In this document: positions 36,876 through 45,734 of the stretch, in pieces
How positions within the stretch are numbered: position 1 is the stretch's first letter
How the letters are laid out: every line of letters starts with the position of its first letter
Assembly: GCA_964575095.1 (NCBI GenBank)
Contig: CAZNPA010000002.1
Span: 310,001-374,000 of the forward strand
Source of the DNA: CAZNPA01 sp964575095
GTDB lineage: Bacteria > Pseudomonadota > Alphaproteobacteria > Rickettsiales > SXRF01
Reading direction: 5' to 3'
DNA: 64,000 nt
Made by a program: the position numbers and the translations under genes
Notes under the pieces: model-generated
What the model saw: the letters and a program-made list of their open reading frames with translations, nothing else
What the model was told of the DNA's origin: nothing
The model's database searches: none

Positions 36876-37910
36876 TTAGTCATTGGATTCTTTCTTCGCT
36901 ATTTTCGCCACGGCGATCGTCTGGCGGTGCCAGTCGCGCACCGGTACGGCGGGCGACCCGCCTTGCGTGCTGCCCGGCGGGATGTCGTGCATGACGCCCG
37001 ATTGCGCTGCAATCTTGGCGCCGGCGCCGATGCGCAAATGCCCGGCGATGCCGACCTGGCCGCCCAGCATCACGCCGTCGCCGATATGCGTGCTGCCGGA
37101 GATGCCGCACTGGGCGGCGATCATGACGCCCTTGCCGATATGCACATTATGGCCGATCTGCACCAGGTTATCAATCTTGCTGCTGTTTCCTATCATGGTA
37201 TCGGGGCCGGTGCCGCGGTCGACGCAGGTGCCGGAGCCGATCTCAACGTCGTCGCCGATGATGACGCGTCCGAGCTGCGGCATTTTCAAAATGCCTTTTT
37301 TGCTGGCGGCGAACCCGAACCCGTCCTGGCCGATATGGACGCCGCGATGCAGGATAACACGGTTTCCGACCAGCGTGTGGCTTAAAGAACAATTGCTGCC
37401 GATGGATGTATCGTTGCTGATTTCGACGCCATCGTTGATGACGGTGCAGGCGCCGATATGACAGCGGTCGCCGATTTTCACGTTTTCGCCGATCACGGCG
37501 CCGGCATCAATGCGGATGTCTTTACCTAAGCGCGCACTTTTTGCGATATGCGCCTGCGGTGAAATACCGGGCGTCATTTTCGCTTCCGGATAGAATGTAC
37601 GCGCTATCAGCGCGTAACAATAATAGGGGTCTTCGGTAACCAGAAGCGCCATGCCCGTCGGCGCGCGCTCCACATATTTGGCGCGCACGAAACAAGCGCC
37701 GGCCTTGCTCATGCCGAACATCTCGATGTATTTTACGTTGTCGAGGAAGCTGACGTCGTCGGCGGCAGCGCGGTCGAGCGGGGAGACGTTCTTTATCAGG
37801 CGCTTGCCGTCGGGCGTGCCGCCGCCGTTGGCGGTAATGGCGGCGCCGGTCAGCGCCGCCATCTCCTGAAGCGTGATTGCTCCGGCATTGTGAAAGAACC
37901 GCTCATCCAT
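36876..37910 (-). CDS. lpxD: UDP-3-O-acylglucosamine N-acyltransferase LpxD
   Basis: LpxD adds the N-linked acyl chain in lipid A synthesis. At 344 residues it has the uridine-binding N-terminal domain (about 1-100; FLDNVKYIEMF), then a long hexapeptide beta-helix (IGENVKIGDRCHIGACTVI onward) and a C-terminal helix. The catalytic His lies in the DNLVQIGHNVHIGKGVMIAAQ segment near residue 245. It follows skp after 6 bases and overlaps no start; the fabZ ribosome-binding site abuts its stop. Confidence 0.96.
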   Translation of the reverse strand: MDERFFHNAGAITLQEMAALTGAAITANGGGTPDGKRLIKNVSPLDRAAADDVSFLDNVKYIEMFGMSKAGACFVRAKYVERAPTGMALLVTEDPYYCYALIARTFYPEAKMTPGISPQAHIAKSARLGKDIRIDAGAVIGENVKIGDRCHIGACTVINDGVEISNDTSIGSNCSLSHTLVGNRVILHRGVHIGQDGFGFAASKKGILKMPQLGRVIIGDDVEIGSGTCVDRGTGPDTMIGNSSKIDNLVQIGHNVHIGKGVMIAAQCGISGSTHIGDGVMLGGQVGIAGHLRIGAGAKIAAQSGVMHDIPPGSTQGGSPAVPVRDWHRQTIAVAKIAKKESND

Positions 37911-37916
37911 GGGGTG

Positions 37917-38465
37917 CTATTTTTTTTCCGGCGCGTCGAACTTCACGTCGAGCTTGGACATTTTTTTGTTCAGGCGCTCCAGCACCTGAGCGGTGATGTC
38001 CAGTTTGTTGTCAGCATAGAGTAGCTGCGACGTGGGGATGGCGATCTGAAAGCTCTTTTCTTTGGCCAGGTCGGCGATGATCTCGTTGATGGCCTTCTGG
38101 ATGTCATTCAAGGCGCGGGCATAAGCGTTATCCAGTAAGGATTTCTTGGATTGCACTTCTTTCTGGATGTCGGTGACCTTGCTGCGGAAGGCACGTGTCT
38201 TTTCCTCGAACGCTTCCTTGGAGAGCACGCTCTTCTGCTTGCCCAGATCCTGCTCTTCTTTCTGCAGCGCTTCGTCTTTCTTCTTCAGTTCGACCTGAAA
38301 TGCCTTCTGCTTGTTTTCCAGCTGGTCCGTCACCGATTTGGCGGCGCTGGAATCATGCATGACTTGCTGGATGTTGACGGTGGCGATCGGAAGCGCGTCG
38401 GCGAAAGCCGCCGGTGCGAAAGTGAGCGCCAGTAAGGTAGTGATAAAAGCGTAAAAAGATTTCAT
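37917..38465 (-). CDS. skp: Periplasmic chaperone Skp/OmpH
   Basis: Skp holds unfolded outer-membrane proteins in the periplasm on the way to BamA. ATG 38465 is chosen because it begins a signal peptide (MKSFYAFITTLLALTFAPAAFA) and follows AGGACAGGA; the open frame continues upstream into non-coding DNA. The 182-residue product has ATVNIQQVMHDSSAAKSV, then long charged coiled-coil helices (KKDEALQKEEQDLGKQKS), the tentacle region of the trimer. It lies between bamA and lpxD, the conserved position. Confidence 0.93.
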   Translation of the reverse strand: MKSFYAFITTLLALTFAPAAFADALPIATVNIQQVMHDSSAAKSVTDQLENKQKAFQVELKKKDEALQKEEQDLGKQKSVLSKEAFEEKTRAFRSKVTDIQKEVQSKKSLLDNAYARALNDIQKAINEIIADLAKEKSFQIAIPTSQLLYADNKLDITAQVLERLNKKMSKLDVKFDAPEKK

Positions 38466-38491
38466 AATCCTGTCCTTTGTTAAAGTTGATT

Positions 38492-40834
38492 TTAGAAACG
38501 GGTGCCAAAACTGAAGCGCAAATTTTCGGTAATGTCGGCGTCTTCTTTGATAATCGGGTAGGCCAGATCGATGCGAATCAGGCCGAACGGCGATCCCCAC
38601 AACATACCCACGCCCGCTGATACGCGCGGGTTCCGGCTGTCGAAGATGTTGGTGCCTGTGTCCGGTACACTCCACAGGCTGCCGATGTCGGAAAACGCGG
38701 CGCCGGAAATGCCGACTTCATCCGGGAGTCCGAGCGGGAAACGCAGTTCGGTGGTGCCGACGTAATAGGCATCGCCGCCCAGTGAGTCTTTTGTTGTGGT
38801 GTCGCGCGGGCCGATACCAGCGTTCCTGAAACCGCGCAGATCGTCGCCGCCGACGAAGAAGCGGTCGTTGATGCGCACCTCGCGCCCGCCGAATCCGAAC
38901 GTGTAACCGCCGGAGGCCAGAAAACCTAGAATCCATTTGCTGGTGAATGGATAGTAATAGCTGCTTCTCAGCTCATGTTTTAGATAACGGTCATCGCCGC
39001 CGAAGCCGGCCAATTCCTGCGATATCGACCAGAAATAACCGGTGGTCGGGTTGAGTTTGTTGTCGCGGTCATCATAGGTCAGTGATTGGCCGACGGAGGA
39101 ACTAAGGTTCTTGCCGGCCTGCTGAAGAATGAACGTCGAAGCGGTGGATTGTACGTCGGTGACGTCGGTGGAGCGCAGCGTATAGCGTACGGAATGTTGC
39201 AGTTTTTCCTGCAGGGTGTAGCTGGTGCGCAGCGTGATGCCGGTCATGTCGCTGTTGTAGGAGCTCTCGCTCAAGAGGTCCTGCTTGGTGCGGTAGATAT
39301 CGAAGCCGGTCGCCAGTTCACGGTCGAGAAAATAGGGCTCAGTGAATCCCAGCTCGGCCTGTTTCAAGCGCGCGGCCAGTGTGAATTTGGCGCGTAATTC
39401 CTGCCCGCGGCCGAGGAGATTGGTTTCCTTGACGCCGATGTCGCTCAAGATGCCGTTCGTGGTCGAATAGCCGGCGCCTAGGTTGACTTCGCCGGTCGAC
39501 TTTTCTTTGACGTTGACGTTGATGACCGTCTTATCCGGCGCGCTGCCCTGCTCGTTTTTTACGTCGACCTTCTCGAAGAAGCCGAGATTGTTGAGACGTT
39601 GCTCGGTGCGCTGCAGCTTGGCGGTGTTGTAAGGATCGCCTTCGTTTAAGCGAAACTCGCGGCGGACAACTTCGTCGAGCGTACGGATGTTGCCGGTGAT
39701 GTTGACGCGCTCAACATAGACACGGGGGCCGGGTTTGATGACGTAGGTCAGGTTGATGCGCTTGTTGTCCACGTCGCGGTCGAGTTTGGGTTGGATATCG
39801 ACGAAAGCGTAGCCGAGGTTGCCCAGTTCCTTGGTCATGCCGTCGATAGAGGATTCGACTTTGCTGGCGTCATAGATTTTTCCGGATTTGGTGAGGATGC
39901 TGTTGCCGAAATCGGGCTTCTCGCCGTTCTTGAGCTCGCTGACGACGGTGACATCGCCGAAGCTGTAGCGCACGCCTTCCTCGACGGTGATGGTGACGTA
40001 AAACGCATCCCTATTAGGCGACAATTCGGCATTCGCCGATCTGACCTGGAAGTCGGCATAGCCTTCGCCGATGTAGAACCGGCGCAGCAATTCCTGGTCG
40101 AACTGCAGGCGGTCGGGATCGTATTTGTCGTTGTCAGTGAAGAATTTGTACCAGCGCGTTTCCTCGCTGCGGACGGCTTTGCGCAAGGTGTCGCTGCTGA
40201 ATTTCTCGTTACCGATGAAGGTTATTTTCTTGATGTGCGCGATTTCGCCTTCCTTGATTTCGTAGACGAGGTCGAGGCGGTTCTGGTCCTGCTTGATGAT
40301 CTTCGGTTCGACGCTGGCGTTGAAGCGCCCGCCGCGACGGTAAATATCGAGGATGCGTTTGACGTCGCTCTGCACCTTGTCTTGCGAGAAAACAGAGCGT
40401 GGCTTGAGCTCGATTTCCTTTTCGAGATCCTTGGTTTCAACCTTGTCGTTGCCTTCGAAAGTGACGGTGCTGACGATGGGGTTTTCGGTGACGTGCACGA
40501 CCAGCGTGTCGCCTTCGCGCAGCAGCTTCACGTCGGAAAAAAAGCCGGTGGCGAAGAGGTTTTTAAGCCCGGCGTCGATCTCATTCTGGCTGAAATGGCT
40601 ACCGGCATTCATGCCGAGATAGGAGATAACGGTGCGGCCTTCGATGCGTTCGTTGCCCTCGACCCTGACGGCGCGGATGGGATCGCCGTCGGCGCCGGCC
40701 GGGGATTCGGCCTGGGCGGGCGCAATCACACACAAAAGCAGCCCGAAAGCGGCAAAAAGGGCACAAAATCGAAATAGACGCATACCGGCAGGAAGATGCG
40801 GTAAAAAACGCGATAAATCAAGCGGAAATGTCAA
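38492..40834 (-). CDS. bamA: Outer membrane protein assembly factor BamA
   Basis: BamA is the essential Omp85 barrel that inserts outer-membrane proteins. It has a signal peptide ending APAQA, five POTRA domains (about 50-430; IRAVRVEGNERIEGRTVISYL first), and a C-terminal 16-strand barrel with FFVGGDDLRGFRNAGIGPRD (the conserved RGF loop) and a terminal Phe after RFSFGTR. Start choice: TTG 40834 has a very strong GGAGGAGGGAG seven bases upstream and gives 780 residues; ATG 40783 gives a neater signal peptide but a poor ribosome-binding site. I report the TTG. Confidence 0.95.
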   Translation of the reverse strand: MTFPLDLSRFLPHLPAGMRLFRFCALFAAFGLLLCVIAPAQAESPAGADGDPIRAVRVEGNERIEGRTVISYLGMNAGSHFSQNEIDAGLKNLFATGFFSDVKLLREGDTLVVHVTENPIVSTVTFEGNDKVETKDLEKEIELKPRSVFSQDKVQSDVKRILDIYRRGGRFNASVEPKIIKQDQNRLDLVYEIKEGEIAHIKKITFIGNEKFSSDTLRKAVRSEETRWYKFFTDNDKYDPDRLQFDQELLRRFYIGEGYADFQVRSANAELSPNRDAFYVTITVEEGVRYSFGDVTVVSELKNGEKPDFGNSILTKSGKIYDASKVESSIDGMTKELGNLGYAFVDIQPKLDRDVDNKRINLTYVIKPGPRVYVERVNITGNIRTLDEVVRREFRLNEGDPYNTAKLQRTEQRLNNLGFFEKVDVKNEQGSAPDKTVINVNVKEKSTGEVNLGAGYSTTNGILSDIGVKETNLLGRGQELRAKFTLAARLKQAELGFTEPYFLDRELATGFDIYRTKQDLLSESSYNSDMTGITLRTSYTLQEKLQHSVRYTLRSTDVTDVQSTASTFILQQAGKNLSSSVGQSLTYDDRDNKLNPTTGYFWSISQELAGFGGDDRYLKHELRSSYYYPFTSKWILGFLASGGYTFGFGGREVRINDRFFVGGDDLRGFRNAGIGPRDTTTKDSLGGDAYYVGTTELRFPLGLPDEVGISGAAFSDIGSLWSVPDTGTNIFDSRNPRVSAGVGMLWGSPFGLIRIDLAYPIIKEDADITENLRFSFGTRF

Positions 40835-40936
40835 TTTCTCTCCCTCCTCCGGTCGGGATGGGATGTCATCAAATCTTCACACTTTTTAAGGAAAAAAGGC
40901 GGTAAAATGGGTCATTATTGACGTTGAACAGGGCCT

Positions 40937-42226
40937 ATGATGACTGACGACCCAAACCCCGAAAGAGACAAGCCCACACCCGGCGGCGGCGCTAAGGCCA
41001 TATCCAAAGCCGAACGCGAGGAAGCGCTGTATGCGCTGCATTCCACGCCGCGGATGGTGGAGGTGGTGGCGCGGGATGAGACCAAGCCAACAAAAACAGA
41101 ACCCAGAACTCCTTTTGATACGCCTAAACCCATCAAGGTAAAAGAGGTTCAGCATTATGTCATTGGGCCGTTGACGGCGGAAGGATTCGACAAGCTGCTG
41201 AAGGGCGAGTTTCAGGATGGCGCAAAGGGGAATTTCAGAGGCGCATTAAACATTGCGCTATCGCAGGCGGATATTGAGCATATCAAGGAACATATAGCGA
41301 AACACGAGAATACCGGCCGGGCGGTGGCGGTATTTAATGAATCAAAACTGACGCACATATACACTGGCCGCATTATTGCCGATGCGAAGAGTGATACCGG
41401 AAAAATGGAGATTTCCGGCTATATGGATTACAACAACCCGCAAAAGCTGGAGCTGGACGGCTTGTATACTATGGGCGCGTATGCGAAGCGGGATGCTAAA
41501 GGCAATAGCGTGCCGTTTTTCAGTACGGCATTGGATAAAGACGGGCAATTTTCATCCGCTGGCGACATCGTAACCAAGCTGCCTTCCAAGCAAGATAAAA
41601 ACAATGCCGACGGTCCTTGTTGGACGTCGGCGCGCGCCAACAACAAGCAGGGGCACTGGATAAGATACATGGTGTCCGATGCTATGGATGTGCAGCGCTA
41701 CCGTCATATTGTTCATCCGAAGCTGGATAAAACGATGCAGCAGAAAATGGATGCTTATCTGGACACGTTGGATGATGAGAAACGGAAAAATCTCCGCATT
41801 GTGGCCACGGTTGGCAGGGATGCTAGAGACCCGCAGCACAAGAGCATGTCCGTCAGGCAATTATTCGTTGGCGCCAAGCAAGGTAAAAATATCATTGTAG
41901 ATCAAACTATCGATTGCCTCGATTCGGCCAATGCCGAATTTAAGAGAATCAACGCGACAGACGTTCCCAAGCGTTTTACCGAAAGCGAGACGGAAAAAAG
42001 CGGCGCCGGACGTTTCCTGCAGGGTTTTGATTCGAAGAAACTTTCCCTGTTGCCGATGCAGTTACAGGACGGAATGAAAAAAGCGCTGGCTGAGGCCAGA
42101 GACGCGCTGGCGGATATGGATAATATTGTTTCTATGCGAATCACCCTGACTGACGGTCAGAGTACATCTTACGCCGGTGCGCCCAAGCCGAGAGATAAAT
42201 CCGGAAACGAGCCAAATCTGGTATAA
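40937..42226 (+). CDS. Hypothetical protein inserted between rseP and bamA
   Basis: A 429-residue hydrophilic protein of no family I recognise. There is no signal peptide or membrane helix. The first 70 residues are disordered (Pro, Lys, Thr, Glu). The middle has YVIGPLTAEGFDKLL, HIYTGRIIADAKSDTGKMEISGY and other alternating beta patterns; the C-terminus is a helix rich in Ala/Leu then a polar tail. It runs opposite to the lipid A cluster, divergent from bamA, and ends opposite the terminator of the small Cys-rich gene. The rseP and bamA genes normally adjoin, so this is an accessory insertion. Function unknown. Confidence 0.75.
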   Translation: MMTDDPNPERDKPTPGGGAKAISKAEREEALYALHSTPRMVEVVARDETKPTKTEPRTPFDTPKPIKVKEVQHYVIGPLTAEGFDKLLKGEFQDGAKGNFRGALNIALSQADIEHIKEHIAKHENTGRAVAVFNESKLTHIYTGRIIADAKSDTGKMEISGYMDYNNPQKLELDGLYTMGAYAKRDAKGNSVPFFSTALDKDGQFSSAGDIVTKLPSKQDKNNADGPCWTSARANNKQGHWIRYMVSDAMDVQRYRHIVHPKLDKTMQQKMDAYLDTLDDEKRKNLRIVATVGRDARDPQHKSMSVRQLFVGAKQGKNIIVDQTIDCLDSANAEFKRINATDVPKRFTESETEKSGAGRFLQGFDSKKLSLLPMQLQDGMKKALAEARDALADMDNIVSMRITLTDGQSTSYAGAPKPRDKSGNEPNLV

Positions 42227-42230
42227 AAAA

Positions 42231-42258
42231 ATCCTCCGCCGTTTTGTTGGCGGAGGAT
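42231..42258 (-). terminator. Rho-independent terminator of the small Cys-rich gene
   Basis: A perfect 10-bp stem ATCCTCCGCC / GGCGGAGGAT. On the minus strand it is followed by TTTTTTT, so it terminates the gene at 42291-42545. The plus strand lacks a U-tract. Confidence 0.88.
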
Positions 42259-42290
42259 AGATCGTCTAACGAAATTTCGTGAATCAGTAG

Positions 42291-42545
42291 TTAGTAACGT
42301 GGATCACCCTGACCCCAGCAGGCCTGGCCATTGCCGCAGCAGAACTGCTGTCCGCCGTCGCTTTCCGAAGGGCCTTCGCTTCCACCGCAGGAGACGCAGT
42401 AGCTGCCGGTATTGTAAATATCAAACCTGCATCCTGCGTATCTGCCTTCTTCCAGAATGCTGCTCCAGAGGATGCGCATAGGCTGCGCGTTTGCACCCTG
42501 AACCATTATGCCCACGAGCAGGGCGGCGAGAATAACGTGTTTCAT
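42291..42545 (-). CDS. Small secreted Cys-rich protein
   Basis: This 84-residue precursor has a clear signal peptide (MKHVILAALLVGIMVQGANA, cleavage after ANA). The mature part of about 64 residues has seven Cys: CRFDIY, YCVSCGG, QFCCGNGQACW. This suggests a disulfide-stabilised periplasmic or extracellular peptide. The start has GGAG 8 bases upstream, and a strong terminator follows, so it is a self-contained transcription unit inside the rseP-bamA gap. I recognise no family; another Cys-rich exported protein lies at 59009-59284. Confidence 0.7.
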   Translation of the reverse strand: MKHVILAALLVGIMVQGANAQPMRILWSSILEEGRYAGCRFDIYNTGSYCVSCGGSEGPSESDGGQQFCCGNGQACWGQGDPRY

Positions 42546-42701
42546 ATTGGTATCTCCTCAAATTTTTGAATTAGGATTAACTTCAATATTCATTAACACT
42601 TTGTTAAGTATATTTTGGGTAGCCGATAAAATATTCAATTGCAAGCACAAACCTGCCTTTAGCGGCTGATTTCTTGTGTTGCGTTGCAATAACACGCTGA
42701 T

Positions 42702-43808
42702 TTACAGCAGGTTACGGACGTCGTTAAAGATGGTGAGTACCATCAGCGAAGCGAGAACGAAGGCGCCGAAGCGGAATCCCCACTCCTGGATTTTTTCCGC
42801 CAGCGGGCGCCCGCGCAAGGCTTCGACGCAATAAAAAACCAAATGCCCGCCGTCCAAAAGCGGAATCGGGAATAAATTGACTAGCCCCAGATTGGCGGAA
42901 ATCAGTGCGATCAGCCACAGCGTCGTATGGAAATCTTTCTGCGTCGCCTGACCTGATAATTGCGCGATGCCGATGGGGCCTTTCAAATCGCCGATGCCGC
43001 GCTTGCCGGTGATCATCTGGCCGACGGCTTTCAAGGTCGCCGTGCAGATCATATAGGTGCGGCGCACGGATTCCGACACGGCTTTGCCGATATCGGCCTC
43101 TTCGTATTTCAGTTCCTGGCTTTTGATGCCGATCAAAGGATGCTTCACTTTATTGCCCAGCCCGTCGTCGCTCTCAACTTCTTTCGGTGTCAGCGTCACG
43201 GTGAGCGGCTTGCCGCCGCGTTCGATGTATAAGGTTACGGGCGTGCCGAGGTTAGTCGAGATGAGGTAGGGGATGTCGTTGAAGCTCGAAACATCATCTT
43301 CATTGATTTTTAAAACGCGGTCGCCGGTTTTCAAGCCCGCTGCTTGCGCCGGCGAGTCCGGCATGATTTGCCCCACCACCGGATCGGCCGACGGCAGGCC
43401 GCTGGTCATGATAAAATAGGTGAACAACGCGATGGTGAGAATAAAATTCGCCAGCGGGCCGGCCGCGACGATGGCGGCTTTTTTGGGCAGCGATTTATGG
43501 TGGAACGTCAGCGCTTTCTCCGCGCTGCTCATTTTATCCATGGCTTCGGCGTCGGCGGTCGAGGCGGCGGAAGAATCGCCGAACATCTTGACGTAGCCGC
43601 CTAGCGGCAGTGCCGCTATTTTCCAGCGCGTGCCGGATTTATCCGTCCAGCCCAACAGCTCCTTGCCGAAGCCGATCGAGAAGGCGTCGATCTTGACGCC
43701 GCACCATTTGGCGATGATGTAATGGCCGAATTCATGCACGAAGACGATGACCGACAGCACGATAAAAAACGACCACAGCGTGTGCAGTAAGTTCAGTAGC
43801 ATGTCCAT
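42702..43808 (-). CDS. rseP: Site-2 protease RseP/MmpA
   Basis: An intramembrane zinc protease that cleaves anti-sigma factors and other membrane substrates. At 368 residues, it has the HExxH site in VFVHEFGHYIIAKWCGVKIDAF near residue 25, a PDZ domain around 125-200 (MPDSPAQAAGLKTGDRVLKIN), and the third zinc ligand in FPIPLLDGGHLVFY near residue 325. Hydrophobic segments at both ends form the membrane core. It overlaps dxr by one base (TGATG). A single PDZ domain is usual in the alphaproteobacterial MmpA type. Confidence 0.95.
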   Translation of the reverse strand: MDMLLNLLHTLWSFFIVLSVIVFVHEFGHYIIAKWCGVKIDAFSIGFGKELLGWTDKSGTRWKIAALPLGGYVKMFGDSSAASTADAEAMDKMSSAEKALTFHHKSLPKKAAIVAAGPLANFILTIALFTYFIMTSGLPSADPVVGQIMPDSPAQAAGLKTGDRVLKINEDDVSSFNDIPYLISTNLGTPVTLYIERGGKPLTVTLTPKEVESDDGLGNKVKHPLIGIKSQELKYEEADIGKAVSESVRRTYMICTATLKAVGQMITGKRGIGDLKGPIGIAQLSGQATQKDFHTTLWLIALISANLGLVNLFPIPLLDGGHLVFYCVEALRGRPLAEKIQEWGFRFGAFVLASLMVLTIFNDVRNLL

Positions 43809-44992
43809 CAGCGTTTCTCCTCGGCGACGGCGCGCGCCTGTTTGTCGCAGGCCAGCACGTCATCCAACGTGTTCAATGTTCTATATGGTATGGCCGAGAG
43901 GGTTTTTTCAACCACTTTCGCAATATCAAGGAAACCGATTTTTTTGGAAAGGAAGCGCTTGACGGCGATCTCGTTGGCGGCGTTCAAGACCGTCGGCGCG
44001 TTGCCGCCGGCTTCCAGCGCCGCCCTTGCCAGCGCCAGCGCCGGGAATTTGTCAGCGTCGGGCGCCTCGAATTGCAGGGTGGAGAGCGCAGCAAAATCGA
44101 GTTTTTTAACCGGCGCCGACATGCGGTCCGGCCATGCCAGCGCGTAGGCGATGGGCGTTTTCATGTCGGGGTGCGACATCTGCGCCAGCACCGAGCCGTC
44201 GACCATCTGCACCAAACAATGCACGACCGACTGCGGATGGATCAATATCTTGAGCTGTTCGGGCTTGAGCGGAAATAAATGGAACGCTTCGATCAGTTCC
44301 AGGCCTTTATTCATCAATGTTGCCGAATCGACGGAAATTTTAGCGCCCATGTTCCAGTTGGGGTGCTTGACCGCCTGTTCGGGTGTGGCGGCCTGCATCT
44401 GCTCCAGGCTCCACTCACGGAATGGGCCGCCGGAAGCGGTGATGGTGACGGACTCCACCCACTCCGGGTGCTTGAAGTCGAAGACCTGGAAAATGGCGTT
44501 ATGCTCGGAGTCGACCGGGATCAGCGCGGCGTTGAAACGCGCCGCCTCCTTCGTCACCAGATCGCCGGCGGAAACGAGACACTCCTTGTTGGCGAGCGCG
44601 ACGTTGTTCCCGGCGCGGATGGCCGAGAGCGTCGGTTTCAGTCCCGCCGTGCCGACGATGGCCGAGACGACGACGTCGGCGGATAAAGCCGCTGCGTCCA
44701 GCAATGCGTCGTCGCCTGCCGCGGTTTCAATGCCGGTACCGGTCAACGCGTTTTCAAGTTCCCGGTATAAAGCAGGATCGGCGATGACGGCGAGCTTGGG
44801 TTTATATTTCTGTGCCTGCTCGGCCAGCAGCGCGACGTTGTTCCCGGCGGTCAGAGCCGCGATGGAAAAGCGTTCCGGGTGGGTTTCGATGACCTTGAGC
44901 GTGTTCTCGCCGATGGTGCCGGTAGATCCCAGGATCGAAACAGTTTTGATTTCAGTGACAGGAAGCGCGATGGGCGCACGGGCGGTTTTCAT
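43808..44992 (-). CDS. dxr: 1-deoxy-D-xylulose 5-phosphate reductoisomerase Dxr
   Basis: Dxr makes 2-C-methyl-D-erythritol 4-phosphate from DXP with NADPH, the committed step of the MEP isoprenoid pathway. ATG 44992 overlaps the cdsA stop as ATGA and gives 394 residues. Motifs: NADPH-binding SILGSTGTIGENTLKVI, metal and substrate site PVDSEHNAIFQ, TASGGPFREW, and NWNMGAKISVDSATLMNKGLE. It feeds UppS, encoded two genes upstream in the same run. Confidence 0.97.
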   Translation of the reverse strand: MKTARAPIALPVTEIKTVSILGSTGTIGENTLKVIETHPERFSIAALTAGNNVALLAEQAQKYKPKLAVIADPALYRELENALTGTGIETAAGDDALLDAAALSADVVVSAIVGTAGLKPTLSAIRAGNNVALANKECLVSAGDLVTKEAARFNAALIPVDSEHNAIFQVFDFKHPEWVESVTITASGGPFREWSLEQMQAATPEQAVKHPNWNMGAKISVDSATLMNKGLELIEAFHLFPLKPEQLKILIHPQSVVHCLVQMVDGSVLAQMSHPDMKTPIAYALAWPDRMSAPVKKLDFAALSTLQFEAPDADKFPALALARAALEAGGNAPTVLNAANEIAVKRFLSKKIGFLDIAKVVEKTLSAIPYRTLNTLDDVLACDKQARAVAEEKR

Positions 44993-45732
44993 ACCGCAAG
45001 GCCGGAGAGATAGACGCACCAGGCAAAAGCCGGGATCGCCAACGTCAGCCCGTCGACGCGATCCAAGAGGCCGCCGTGTCCGGGGATCAGCGTGCCGCTG
45101 TCCTTGACGCCGACATGGCGTTTAACCCAGGATTCGAAAAGGTCGCCGGTTTGTCCCAGCACGGCAAGCAACGCGCCAAGCAGGATACAGATGAAAATCG
45201 ATTGCGGATAGGGGGAGAAACTATGCGCGATACCGCCGGCGACGGCTGCCGCCAGCACGCCGCCGCCCAACCCCGCCCAGGTTTTATTGGGGCTGATGAC
45301 GGGCGCCAGTTTCGGTCCGCCGATCTGCCGCCCGGCGAAATAGGCGCCGATATCGGTCGCCCACACGGTCAGTACGACGAATAACACCAGCCAGCGTCCG
45401 GCGTCCGGTGTATCCTCGAAATGCACGTCGCGCAGCCAGATCAGCGCCGCGCATGGGATGGTGACGTAAAACAGCCCGCCGATGCGCCACATGACCGGTT
45501 CGCGTTCGGTCATGGCGTTCCATTCACGCGCCATCATCAGGGCTGACATCAGGACCAGCCAGATAAATAGAAATCCGCCCTGCCACAGCACGGCCATGAA
45601 CAGCGCGCCGAGCACAACGCTCGATAGTGCGCGCGTGCCCAGCCCCGACCACGGCGAAGGCTTTTCCGTTTGCGGCATGGGTTCGGCGTCCAGATCGCCG
45701 ATCATGTCGTTATCGTGTTCCAGCGGTTCCAT
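44989..45732 (-). CDS. cdsA: Phosphatidate cytidylyltransferase CdsA
   Basis: CdsA makes CDP-diacylglycerol, the precursor of all phospholipids. At 247 residues, it is hydrophobic with about six to seven membrane segments. It carries the family signature region WATDIGAYFAGRQIGG, PNKTWAG and, near the C-terminus, KDSGTLIPGHGGLLDRVDG. The N-terminal 30 residues are acidic and extra to the core. It starts 2 bases after the uppS stop and overlaps dxr by 4 bases. Confidence 0.96.
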   Translation of the reverse strand: MEPLEHDNDMIGDLDAEPMPQTEKPSPWSGLGTRALSSVVLGALFMAVLWQGGFLFIWLVLMSALMMAREWNAMTEREPVMWRIGGLFYVTIPCAALIWLRDVHFEDTPDAGRWLVLFVVLTVWATDIGAYFAGRQIGGPKLAPVISPNKTWAGLGGGVLAAAVAGGIAHSFSPYPQSIFICILLGALLAVLGQTGDLFESWVKRHVGVKDSGTLIPGHGGLLDRVDGLTLAIPAFAWCVYLSGLAV

Positions 45733-45734
45733 GA

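Noticed and set aside
39791..40777. 328-codon plus-strand frame inside bamA
   Set aside because: Antisense shadow of the POTRA-coding region; the composition is Asp/Val/Phe-rich without motifs.
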